38,524 nt of DNA from Fervidifonticultor_A octavus_A (lineage in GTDB: Bacteria > Sysuimicrobiota > Sysuimicrobiia > Sysuimicrobiales > Humicultoraceae), in assembly GCA_031459655.1 (NCBI GenBank), contig JAVKID010000012.1, positions 1 through 38,524 on the forward strand, in the 5' to 3' direction. The notes beneath the pieces are model-generated. The model was given only the letters and a program-made list of their open reading frames with translations, was not told the origin of the DNA and did not search any database. This document shows positions 8,191 to 16,027 of the stretch, piece by piece; within the stretch, counting starts at the first letter, position 1, and each line of letters begins with the position of its first letter. The translations under genes and the position numbers were made by a program.

Positions 8191-8775
8191 ATGCGCGTTC
8201 GGCTCGCGGTGCGCAGCCCGCTGCTGCGTGAGGGGTTCCGGCGTCTGCTCGAAGAGGATCCCGCCATCGAGGTCGTCGCCGGGGAGGCGGATCGCACCGA
8301 TGTGGAGGTCCACCTGTTCGGGATCCCGGGCGAGGGCGGTCTCGCAGACCTGCGGTCGGCGCTGGACGCCGGCCCGGTGCTGGCGGTGGGGCCTTCCGAG
8401 CCGGGGCTGGTCGCGGCGTTGCACTCCGGAGCCCGGGGCTGCCTCCCGCTGGGGGCGCAGCCCGCCGAGCTGCGCGCCGCCGTAGCGGCGCTGGCCGCGG
8501 GCGAGGGCTACATCCACCCTTCGGTCGCCGACGCCGTGCTCACCGACCTGCGCAGGCCCCGAGGCGGGCCGACCTCCCAGGCGCTCACCGAGCGCGAGCG
8601 GGAGATCCTGGTGCTGCTCTGCGAGGGGTACACCAACCGGGCCATCGCCGACCGGCTGCACCTGAGCGTCCGCACCGTGGAATCCCACCGCGCGAACCTC
8701 ATGGCCAAACTCGACGCCGACGCCCTGCCGGACCTGGTGTTCGCCGCCATCCGCATGGGACTTATCGAGTCCTAA
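8191..8775 (+). CDS. NarL/LuxR-type transcriptional regulator with degenerate receiver
   Basis: A DNA-binding regulator of 194 residues. The C-terminal part (about 132-194) is a typical GerE/LuxR helix-turn-helix: LTEREREILVLLCEGYTNR, then IADRLHLSVRTVESHRANL. The N-terminal part has the length and rhythm of a NarL receiver (LLREGFRRLLEEDPAIEVVAG) but lacks its chemistry. The N-terminal acidic pair is missing, the position of the phospho-acceptor Asp aligns to Leu/Phe in VHLFGIPGEG, and the conserved Lys region reads GCLPLGAQ. It probably acts without phosphorylation or senses something else. No histidine kinase is adjacent. ATG 8191 is preferred over GTG 8182 because of the promoter position. 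Its site next to the oxidase genes suggests, but does not show, a role in respiratory control. Confidence 0.88.
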   Translation: MRVRLAVRSPLLREGFRRLLEEDPAIEVVAGEADRTDVEVHLFGIPGEGGLADLRSALDAGPVLAVGPSEPGLVAALHSGARGCLPLGAQPAELRAAVAALAAGEGYIHPSVADAVLTDLRRPRGGPTSQALTEREREILVLLCEGYTNRAIADRLHLSVRTVESHRANLMAKLDADALPDLVFAAIRMGLIES

Positions 8776-8865
8776 GTCATCCGTAGTTCCCGCAGAGTTC
8801 TATCCGGTCTGCACCCGAGGACAAGACCCGGTGAGCACCCGATGTGGGCCATCCATGCCCCTCTC

Positions 8866-8871
8866 TACACT
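8866..8871 (+). promoter_or_regulatory. -10-like TACACT upstream of the Arg-rich small gene
   Basis: TACACT is the same hexamer used ahead of the LuxR-type gene and the nucleotidyltransferase-like gene. No good -35 is seen 17 bases upstream. A start near 8878 would leave a leader of about 40 bases before ATG 8919. Confidence 0.3.
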
Positions 8872-8918
8872 GAGGGCGCGCTGCGGCGTCCCCGCCCGGC
8901 GCAGGGGTGGAGAGGGGT

Positions 8919-9194
8919 ATGCTCATTCGACGCGAGCATCGGGCAGTGCTCAGAGAACAGCGCCGGGCGGCCGGACAGGCCGTCCACCGCGATGCGCTGG
9001 CGGCCGAGCGCTCCAGACGCCAATGGGAGCGGACCCGTCTGGAACTGGCCCGATCCGGCCACCGCGCTGTGCTCCGGGCGGAGCGGGATCAACTGCATGC
9101 CGCCCGTCGGGAACACAAGCGGGCCCTGCAGCAGAACCGGTGGCTGCTCGCCCTGGCCGAGTTGCTGGAGGCGCGGAGGGGGCGGGCAGCGTAG
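8919..9194 (+). CDS. Arg/Glu-rich helical small protein, unknown function
   Basis: A 91-residue frame from ATG 8919 with a good ribosome site (GGAGAGGGG about 4 bases upstream) and a -10-like TACACT before it. It is not recognised as any family. The product is almost entirely charged and helix-forming, with no membrane segment. It has an internal near-repeat: EHRAVLREQRRAAG at about residues 6-19 and GHRAVLRAERDQLHAAR at about 46-62, suggesting a duplicated helical unit or coiled coil. High Arg content would allow nucleic-acid or acidic-partner binding. Longer frames overlap it in other phases (8831-9226, 8842-9318) but lack a ribosome site at their starts. Confidence 0.5.
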   Translation: MLIRREHRAVLREQRRAAGQAVHRDALAAERSRRQWERTRLELARSGHRAVLRAERDQLHAARREHKRALQQNRWLLALAELLEARRGRAA

Positions 9195-9222
9195 CCACCC
9201 ACTGCAGGCGCGGCATGCCGCG

Positions 9223-9252
9223 TTGAGCGTGCCCGCGGCGCCGGTGTACACT
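9223..9252 (+). promoter_or_regulatory. Promoter of the nucleotidyltransferase-like gene
   Basis: TTGAGC (9223-9228) and TACACT (9247-9252) are separated by 18 bases. The predicted start, about 9259, falls inside the left arm of the hairpin described next. Confidence 0.45.
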
Positions 9253-9291
9253 GGGGACGAGGCAGGAGCCTCGTCCCCTTTGCATGGGGAC
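9253..9291 (+). promoter_or_regulatory. Two mutually exclusive hairpins ahead of a ribosome site
   Basis: Hairpin 1 is a perfect 11-base stem, GGGGACGAGGC (9253-9263), loop AGGA, GCCTCGTCCCC (9268-9278), followed by TTT. Hairpin 2 pairs GTCCCC (9273-9278) with GGGGAC (9286-9291) across a 7-base loop and ends one base before the GGAGG ribosome site at 9293. The two compete for the same six bases. Hairpin 1 may terminate transcription from the upstream small gene, and the pair may control the downstream GTG 9305. Confidence 0.45.
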
Positions 9292-9304
9292 TGGAGGACC
9301 GCGG

Positions 9305-10207
9305 GTGCGGGCCATTGAGGTCGTCAGGACGTTCTTCGAGCGGGCCGGTGAACCGGCGGCGGTGTATCTGTACGGCCGCTACGGGAGCGGGCCGAGCTAT
9401 CCCGACACCGACATCGAACTGGGTCTGGTGTTTCCCGAAGGCGTCGGCGAGGACGAGATCCAGGACTACCTCGAACGCATCTCCGATGCGGGGCCGCTGG
9501 GGGGAGAGCCCGGGATCCTGATGCCGTTCGCCCTGAACACCCACATCCCCCCGGTCGTCCACGAGATCCTGGTGGGCGGATCGCTGCTCGTGGACAACGA
9601 CCCGCGTGCCCGGACCGCCTTCGTGGAGCAGGCCAGGCGGCGGATTGAGTCGGCGCGCCCCAGCCTGCTCGAGGACGCCCGCGAGGCGATCATGCAGGCC
9701 AGGGCGCTGGGGCTCGCCCTGACCACCGCGCAGGGATACGTCCTTCCGCAGCCGCCCCGCTTCCTCGACCCGGTTCGGATCGGCTGGCGACTGAGCCGGA
9801 TCCTGGCGTCGGTGGCCGTGCTGGAGGCGACCACCCGGGAGATGGAAGCCGCGGCCCGCGATCCGGACCGTCTCGGCCAGGTGATCGGATGGTTCAGCAA
9901 CGCGGCTGGCGCGGCGACCGGGATCGCCAAGGCCATGCTCAACATCTTCGAGATGGAGCGGCCGCCCCGGCGGTGGCAGGTGTTCATCCCGATCGCCGAT
10001 GCCGGCCTGATCCCCATGGATCTCGCCCTGGCGTTGGGCTCGCTCGTCGAGCTCCGCTGGCAGTTGATGGGCACCGGCGGCCTGATCACGGCCGACCGCA
10101 TCCTGATGGGCATCCGCGGCGGACTGCCGCACCTGGTGGCGTTCGCGCGTCAGGCCGCCTGGTACTGCGAGGTCCCTGCGGGCCCTGGCGAGGCGAAGGT
10201 GCACTGA
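9305..10207 (+). CDS. Degenerate MNT-type nucleotidyltransferase-like protein
   Basis: A 300-residue cytoplasmic protein. Residues about 1-110 match the layout of small MNT/MntA-type nucleotidyltransferase domains: YLYGRYGSG, then PDTDIELGLVF, then LNTHIPPVVHEILVGGSLLV and RARTAFVEQARRRI. The key residues are altered. The usual GS is GR, the Asp-x-Asp pair reads D36-x-E38, and the third Asp before the LN motif is absent (MPFALN). Residues about 115-300 are mostly helical, with no recognised HEPN RxxxxH motif. The start GTG 9305 is chosen because GGAGG lies 7 bases upstream; ATG 9284 would place its start inside the leader hairpin. It could be an inactive or re-purposed transferase. The fold call is moderate and the function unknown. 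Confidence 0.6.
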   Translation: MRAIEVVRTFFERAGEPAAVYLYGRYGSGPSYPDTDIELGLVFPEGVGEDEIQDYLERISDAGPLGGEPGILMPFALNTHIPPVVHEILVGGSLLVDNDPRARTAFVEQARRRIESARPSLLEDAREAIMQARALGLALTTAQGYVLPQPPRFLDPVRIGWRLSRILASVAVLEATTREMEAAARDPDRLGQVIGWFSNAAGAATGIAKAMLNIFEMERPPRRWQVFIPIADAGLIPMDLALALGSLVELRWQLMGTGGLITADRILMGIRGGLPHLVAFARQAAWYCEVPAGPGEAKVH

Positions 10208-10592
10208 CGCCCGGCGGCGAAGGGCCTGCGGGGCGATCGGGGAAGGAGATTTCCATACCGATTGTCAAGGGCCAGGCTGAGGGACGTTGCTGCGGATGCC
10301 ACGAGAGCGAAGGCCAATAGTAGTGTTTCCCGCACGGTCCACGGGCAGAGCAGTGCGGGTCGGTCCATGGCAATCGTGCCTGCAGCACTCGGGATTCCTC
10401 TCTGGGGACCGCCCGGGTGGGACAACCTCCTTCGTCTGCGATCGAGTCGCCAACAGCCATGATGCCCTCTGGGCCGGTCCCCACATGTGTCCGGCAAGAC
10501 AGATCGACCTACGACACTTCCAAGAAGGGAGGGAACCCTTGGCACCTGGCTCGGGAGTTCTCTTATAGGCCGAGTCAGTATACAAGGCTGCT
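10208..10592 (+). other. 385-base gene-poor stretch, content unresolved
   Basis: Frames here are short and lack the GC-rich third-position pattern of real neighbours, and composition is visibly less GC-rich. Items seen: a strong ribosome-like AAGGAG at 10243-10248 without a convincing start after it (TTG 10262 opens 66 codons with mixed codon use); a bulged hairpin CCAAG..CTTGG at 10520-10542; and a -10-like TATACA at 10579. On the minus strand a frame at 10150-10545 holds one hydrophobic stretch but runs antisense into the previous gene. It may be a decayed gene or an unrecognised RNA. Confidence 0.4.
10579..10584 (+). promoter_or_regulatory. -10-like TATACA directly upstream of the Nfu_N gene
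   Basis: TATACA ends eight bases before GTG 10593, so transcription would begin about two bases ahead of the start codon (leaderless). No ribosome site is present before the GTG, which agrees with that reading. The -35 region is weak. Confidence 0.4.
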
Positions 10593-10874
10593 GTGGCCGG
10601 ATCGGTAACCGTCGAGGTTCAGCCGACCCCCAACGTGAACGCGCTGAAGTTCGTGGTCAACCGGCGGCTGACCGAGGGGCGCAGTCAGACGTTCCGGTCG
10701 GCCGAGGAGGCCGCCCGGCATCCCCTGGCCGCCGGGCTGTTCGCCATCCCGGGCGTCGTCCAGGTCTTTCTGTTGAACGATTTCGTGACCGTGACGCGCG
10801 ATCCCCAGGCTGCCTGGGAAGAGATCGTGCCGCCCGCCGAGGCCGCCATCCGGGCGTACCTGGAAAGGCCATGA
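10593..10874 (+). CDS. Stand-alone Nfu/NifU N-terminal domain protein
   Basis: A 93-residue protein covering the whole Nfu_N (scaffold protein Nfu/NifU N-terminal) domain and nothing more. Visible landmarks are QPTPNVNALKF near residues 8-18, SQTFRSAEEAARHPLA, GLFAIPGVVQVFLLNDFVTVT and the final W-x-x-I-x-P segment. The C-terminal CxxC Fe-S carrier domain of full Nfu proteins is absent, so it cannot hold a cluster by that motif. It probably binds partners in Fe-S delivery. The GTG start lacks a ribosome site and is probably leaderless. The next gene follows after 15 bases on the same strand. Confidence 0.85.
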   Translation: MAGSVTVEVQPTPNVNALKFVVNRRLTEGRSQTFRSAEEAARHPLAAGLFAIPGVVQVFLLNDFVTVTRDPQAAWEEIVPPAEAAIRAYLERP

Positions 10875-10889
10875 ACAGGAGGGATCGTC

Positions 10890-11369
10890 GTGGAACTACG
10901 GCCGTTTGAGATCGTCGCGGCGTGCGAACTGCGCAGCCTGCCTACCGGGCAGGACATCGCAGACCTGACCGCGCGCCTGGAGCGCGCGCGCGCCAAGGTG
11001 TCGGCTGTGGTCAGCGCGACACCCCAGCCGCCGGCCATCTATCGGAACCTCACCTACGTGCTGGAGACCCGATGTGTCGCCTGGGCGAACACCGCGGAGG
11101 AGGCCGCGGGTCTGGTCAGGCGTCTCCTGGACGAGGCCGGGGTGCCCTGCCGCAGCGTGTATCGCTCGGGCCGCGCCCTCGCCCCCACCGACGTTCCGCG
11201 TCCAGAGGCCCCGGCGCCGCAGACCCGCGGCCGGCGGACGCGAGCCCCCGCTCTGGTTCCGGCAGCGAAAGGCCGATCCCGCGCCGCCCGCGTCAGGGTC
11301 CAGGGCAAGGCCGCCTCCCGGGGCACCAGGAAGGGAGCCTCCGCCAGGAAGGCCGGCAGCCGCCGGTAG
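10890..11369 (+). CDS. Hypothetical protein with a basic, Ala/Arg/Lys-rich tail
   Basis: A 159-residue protein with GTG start and AGGAGG six to seven bases upstream. Residues 1 to about 90 form a compact mixed alpha/beta domain (MELRPFEIVAACELRSLPTG, an Arg-rich helix, IYRNLTYVLETRCVAW, then AEEAAGLVRRLLDEAG). Residues about 100-159 are a low-complexity basic tail rich in R, K, A, P and G, reminiscent of histone-H1-like or nucleic-acid-binding tails. No family is recognised. It follows the Nfu_N gene by 15 bases, so the two are probably co-transcribed. It converges on the dehydrogenase cluster with 35 bases between stops. Confidence 0.65.
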   Translation: MELRPFEIVAACELRSLPTGQDIADLTARLERARAKVSAVVSATPQPPAIYRNLTYVLETRCVAWANTAEEAAGLVRRLLDEAGVPCRSVYRSGRALAPTDVPRPEAPAPQTRGRRTRAPALVPAAKGRSRAARVRVQGKAASRGTRKGASARKAGSRR

Positions 11370-11404
11370 ACGCGGGCCGGCTGGCGGAGGTCAGCCCTAC
11401 CGAT

Positions 11405-12632
11405 TTACCGGGCCTCCGGCCCCTGCGTCACCAGCCATACCGGATTCTCCAGCAGCCGCCGCACTTCCGCCAGGAAGCGGGAGGCCTCGGCTCCGTCCGT
11501 GACCCGGTGGTCGGTCGCCAGCGTGGCGTGCATCATCGTCGCGGCGATGACCTGCCCGTCCCGCACCACCGGCTGCGGCTTGGCCGCGCCCACCGCCAGG
11601 ATCGCGGCCTGGGGCGGGTTGATGATGGCGGCAAACATGTCCACGTCGTAGGGGCCCAGGTTGCTCACGGTGAACGTGCCGTTGATCAGGTCGTCCGGCC
11701 GCAGGCGGCCGTTGCGGGCGCGCTCGATGACCGCCCTGGCCTCCGCGGCGATCTGCCACAGGGGCTTGCGGTCGCAGTGGTACAGCGTGGGGACCAGCAG
11801 GCCGTCGGGCACCGGCACTGCGATGCTGATGTTGATCTCGCCGGGATAGTGCAGCGCGCCTTCGACGTAGGACGCGTTGAGCGTGGGGAACTTGACCAGG
11901 GCCAGCGCGGCGGCCTTCACGACCAGGTCGTTGATCGAGACCTTGTGGGCGTCGTCCAGCCCCTCGTTGAGTTGCCGACGGAGCGCCATCGCGGCGTCCA
12001 TGGCCACCGCCATCGTGACATAGAAGTGGGGGACGTGCTGCTTGCTCTCGGTCATGCGCCGCGCGATCGTCTGCCGCATGCGGGACAGCGGGACCTGGCG
12101 GGCGGCGGCCTCGGCCGCCCGCGGTGCGGGCGCGGCCGCCGGCTTCTTGGCCGCCAGGTACGCTTCGACGTCTTCCTTGGTGATGCGGCCGTCCGGTCCG
12201 GTCCCGGTGATCGCAGCCAGCGGGACGCCGTGCTCCGCGGCCAGCCGGCGCGCCAGCGGCGAAGCGCGCACGGCGCCGGCTTCTGCGCCCGGGGCCGCCC
12301 GCTCGGCGGGCAAAGCCGTCTTCGCCGCCGGAGCGGTCGCCGTCGGGCCCGCCGCCGACGGGGTTGGTGGTGCAGGAGGCGCCGCCGGCTGCCGGACGGC
12401 CTCACCCTCCCGCGCGATGACCGCGATCGGTGCGCCGACGGGAGCCACGGCGCCAGGCCCCACCAGGATCCGCGCCAGCGTCCCGTCCCACTCCGCCTCG
12501 AGGTCCACGTTGACCTTGTCGGTCTCGATCTCGGCGATGGGCTCGCCCTGCTTGACGCGTTCCCCTTCCTGCTTCATCCACCGGAGGACCTTGCCCTCGG
12601 TCATCGCGTCGCCCATCTTCGGCATGATGACC

Positions 12633-12640
<8 letters not shown>
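11405..12640 (-). CDS. 2-oxoacid dehydrogenase E2 (dihydrolipoamide acyltransferase), cluster 1
   Basis: Acyltransferase core of a pyruvate- or acetoin-type dehydrogenase complex; it moves the acyl group from E1 to CoA through a lipoyl arm. It has 411 residues. A lipoyl domain (1-78) carries K42 in ETDK; an Ala/Pro linker follows; a peripheral subunit-binding domain is at about 125-162 (ASPLARRLAAEHG, GRITKEDV); the catalytic domain has H378 and D382 in DHRVTDG. GTG 12640 is preferred: GGAGGG lies about 7 bases upstream and the start overlaps the E1beta stop by eight bases. ATG 12655 in the same frame has no ribosome site. It is the last gene of the E1alpha-E1beta-E2 operon. No E3 gene adjoins, so E3 may come from the lpd gene at 33974. 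Confidence 0.93.
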
Positions 12641-13658
<1,018 letters not shown>

Positions 13659-13660
13659 CC

Positions 13661-14725
13661 CTATGGCTCGTCCGCGTACACGTCGGTGTAGAGCGCCTCT
13701 GGCGGCGGCGGGTCGCTCCGCTCGGCGAACTCCACCGCCTCCTGCACGACCTGCTCGGCTTCCTCGTGGATCGCAGCGACCTTCGCATCGTCCAGCAGCC
13801 CCGCTTCGCGCAGGCGGTGCTCGAGCAGCACGATCGGGTCCCGGAGGCGCACCCGCTCGACTTCTTCCTTCGTGCGGTAGGGCTGGAAGACGTCCGCGGC
13901 GCCGTGGCCCGAGAACCGGTACGTCACCGCCTCCACCGCCTGCGGCCGCCCGCTGGCGCGCACCTCCGCGATCACCCGGGCGGCGGCCTGCCTGACGGCA
14001 AAGAAGTCCATCCCGTCGAGCCGCTCGGCGGGGATCGCGTACTGGGCGAAGCGCGACGCCAGGTCGGTCACGGCCGATGACCGGGCCACAGAGGTGCCCA
14101 TCGCATACTCGTTGTTCTCGACGACGACGACCAGCGGACACAGCCCCTCGGCCCCCCACAGGCCAGCCATGTTGAGGGCCTCGTGGAAGGCGCCGCCGTT
14201 CATGGCACCGTCGCCCATGAAGCACAGGCAGACCCGATCGGTGCCCCGGTAGCGCAACGCATAGGCCGCGCCCACCGCCAGCGGGATGTGCCCCCCGACG
14301 ATGCCGTAGCCGCCGTAGAACCCGCGGCCCACGTCGAACAGGTGCATGGAGCCGCCCTTGCCGCGCGCCAGGCCCGTGACCTTGCCAAACAGTTCAGCCA
14401 TCACCGCACCGGGGGACGCCCCCCGGAAGAGGGCCTGGGCGTGGTCGCGGTAGGCCGTGAAGAAGATGTCGTCCTCCCGCAGTTCCGCCAGGAAACCCGC
14501 CCCGACGGCCTCCTGGCCAGAGTAGACGTGGAGGTAGCCACCAATCTTGCCCCGACGGAAGTCGCGCTCGGTCTCTTCTTCGAACCGCCGGGCGATGACC
14601 ATCTGCCGGTACCAGAAGACGGCCGACGCCAGATCGACGGGCTGACGGGGGCTCGTGGCGACGGCGGGTCCGGAAGAGGACGTGGCGTCTCCCACCGGGT
14701 CGGTCTTGGCCCTGCGCTCAACCAT
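13661..14725 (-). CDS. 2-oxoacid dehydrogenase E1 alpha subunit, cluster 1
   Basis: Alpha subunit of a pyruvate/acetoin-type E1 that decarboxylates the 2-oxoacid on thiamine diphosphate. It has 354 residues from ATG 14725; GTG 14737 in frame would add four. The diphosphate/Mg motif is complete (GDGAMNGGAFHEALNMAG to VENNEYAMGT). It is preceded by KGGSMHLFD and GGYGIVGGHIPLAVGAA, typical of acetyl-transferring PDH or acetoin dehydrogenase alpha chains. The N-terminal 35 residues are a variable Ser/Ala-rich leader. A minus-strand extended -10 (TGGTATAGT) lies about 40 bases upstream. The gene is divergent from the deaminase-family gene. Confidence 0.94.
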   Translation of the reverse strand: MVERRAKTDPVGDATSSSGPAVATSPRQPVDLASAVFWYRQMVIARRFEEETERDFRRGKIGGYLHVYSGQEAVGAGFLAELREDDIFFTAYRDHAQALFRGASPGAVMAELFGKVTGLARGKGGSMHLFDVGRGFYGGYGIVGGHIPLAVGAAYALRYRGTDRVCLCFMGDGAMNGGAFHEALNMAGLWGAEGLCPLVVVVENNEYAMGTSVARSSAVTDLASRFAQYAIPAERLDGMDFFAVRQAAARVIAEVRASGRPQAVEAVTYRFSGHGAADVFQPYRTKEEVERVRLRDPIVLLEHRLREAGLLDDAKVAAIHEEAEQVVQEAVEFAERSDPPPPEALYTDVYADEP

Positions 14726-14762
14726 GCCGCTGATCACTCCCCGACTCGGGCACGCTCATTTT

Positions 14763-14771
14763 ACTATACCA
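14763..14771 (-). promoter_or_regulatory. Extended -10 promoter of dehydrogenase cluster 1
   Basis: Read on the minus strand, TGGTATAGT is a TGn plus near-consensus -10. It would start transcription near 14756, about 30 bases before ATG 14725. The -35 is not clear, as is usual for extended -10 promoters. Confidence 0.5.
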
Positions 14772-14832
14772 GATGAGTTCAACGCGCACGCGTCGGTACC
14801 CCGCTCTCTCGCGTGTCCGGTCCGTGACCGAT

Positions 14833-14861
14833 TGCGGGCCGGACGGACGCCCGGCTATAAT
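14833..14861 (+). promoter_or_regulatory. Promoter of the deaminase-family gene
   Basis: A consensus TATAAT (14856-14861) lies 17 bases downstream of TTGCGG (14833-14838). The predicted start near 14868 leaves a leader of about 15 bases before GTG 14883. Confidence 0.6.
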
Positions 14862-14882
14862 GGCACCACACCGGGGACTGTT

Positions 14883-15920
14883 GTGGTCGACTCGATTCCA
14901 TCCTCTTTCATCGACGGGCTCCCGAAGGTCGAACTCCACCTCCATCTGGAGACGTCGCTGCGTCTGCGCCGTCTCCTGGAGCGAGGCGGCCAGAGCGGCC
15001 CGCCCCCGGGGCAGGCACATCTCGTTGCCGATCCCTCCCTGTTCTCCGGGTACGACCGGCTCCGGCGCCTGCGCTACGCCGGACGGGCCACCCGGATCGC
15101 AGACGGCGCCTACTCGCGGGCCAACATCGCCGCGATCACCGCCGAACTCCTCACCGAGGTCGCCGCGCAAGGGGTCCGGCACGTGGAGATCCGCGTCGGT
15201 GGCCGGCGGGGATTCGCCCTGCTCGGCGTGCGAGGCATGCTGGAGGCGATGGCGGAGGGCGCGGCCTCGGTGGCGCATCTGGGCCTCAGCTGGGGGTTCA
15301 TCATCACGCTGGTCCGCGAGCGGGGCCCGGAAGAGGCCGACCGCCTAGTTGCCGAAGCGGCGGCCTGCCGGGACTGCGGCGTGGTCGGCGTGGATCTGGC
15401 GGGCGATGAAGAGAACTACCCGCCGGCGCTCTACGCGGCGGCCATCGGGCGCGCCCGCGACGCCGGGCTGGGGATCACCGTCCACGCGGGCGAGTTCGCC
15501 GGGCCGGCCGGCATCTGGAGCGCCGTCTACCACCTCGGCGCCACGAGGATCGGCCACGGCATCCGCGCGGTCGAGGACCCGCACCTGCTGGACCGCCTGC
15601 GCACCCGGGGGGTGACGCTGGAACTCTGCCCGACCAGCAACGTCCGGCTGGGCCTCGTCCCCGGGCTGACCGCGCACCCCATCAAAGCCCTCCTGGCCGC
15701 CGGCGTCCCGGTGACGGTGAACAGCGACGATCCGCTGCTGCTGGGGACCACGCTGACCCGGGAACTGAGCGCGGTGGCCCGTGCCCACCGGCTGGCCCCC
15801 GGGGGAGTCGTGGAGCTGCTGGCGGCGGCGGCCAGGGCCGCATTCCTCCCTGCTGAGGCCCGGGCGGCCCTGGAAGGGCAGATCCGCGCAGCCCTGCTGC
15901 TGGCGGGAGGGCCGGCGTGA
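14883..15920 (+). CDS. Adenosine deaminase family amidohydrolase
   Basis: A metal-dependent deaminase of the ADA/adenine deaminase/aminodeoxyfutalosine deaminase group, 345 residues, cytoplasmic. Metal and catalytic motifs are present: ELHLHLE at about residues 14-20, VHAGE, GHGIRA, LCPTSN and the SDDPLL loop. The first motif reads HLHLETSL where the family usually has HLDGSL or HLEGTL, so the Gly is Thr; Glu instead of Asp points away from classical adenosine deaminase. The start GTG 14883 (MVDSIPSSFIDGLPK) is chosen because it follows the TATAAT promoter by 21 bases; the frame is open further upstream but that region is promoter. Substrate is undecided. Confidence 0.88.
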   Translation: MVDSIPSSFIDGLPKVELHLHLETSLRLRRLLERGGQSGPPPGQAHLVADPSLFSGYDRLRRLRYAGRATRIADGAYSRANIAAITAELLTEVAAQGVRHVEIRVGGRRGFALLGVRGMLEAMAEGAASVAHLGLSWGFIITLVRERGPEEADRLVAEAAACRDCGVVGVDLAGDEENYPPALYAAAIGRARDAGLGITVHAGEFAGPAGIWSAVYHLGATRIGHGIRAVEDPHLLDRLRTRGVTLELCPTSNVRLGLVPGLTAHPIKALLAAGVPVTVNSDDPLLLGTTLTRELSAVARAHRLAPGGVVELLAAAARAAFLPAEARAALEGQIRAALLLAGGPA

Positions 15921-15932
15921 GGTGCGGGTTCC

Positions 15933-15961
15933 TTGATTTCTTGAGCGATTCACTCTAGAAT
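15933..15961 (+). promoter_or_regulatory. sigma70-like promoter of the suf operon
   Basis: TTGATT (15933-15938) and TAGAAT (15956-15961) with an ideal 17-base spacer. Transcription would begin near 15968, leaving a leader of about 60 bases before sufC. A second -35-like TTGAGC at 15941 is too close to serve the same -10. No obvious IscR- or SufR-type operator is recognised. Confidence 0.65.
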
Positions 15962-16027
15962 TGCGTTGGGATATCTGACGCGGCACCCGCCGGCGGGGCG
16001 GCCGCGGTACCGGTTCGGAGGCCGTCG

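Noticed and set aside
10255..10320. CCGCH heme-like motif in a short frame after a ribosome-like site
   Set aside because: The frame would need an ATA or ATT start and gives only about 21 residues; a single CxxCH by chance is likely.
10150..10545. 131-codon minus-strand frame with a hydrophobic stretch (ETLLLAFALVASAATSLSLAL)
   Set aside because: It runs antisense into the preceding gene, lacks a ribosome site, and the hydrophobic run alone is not enough; kept only as a note in the gap entry.
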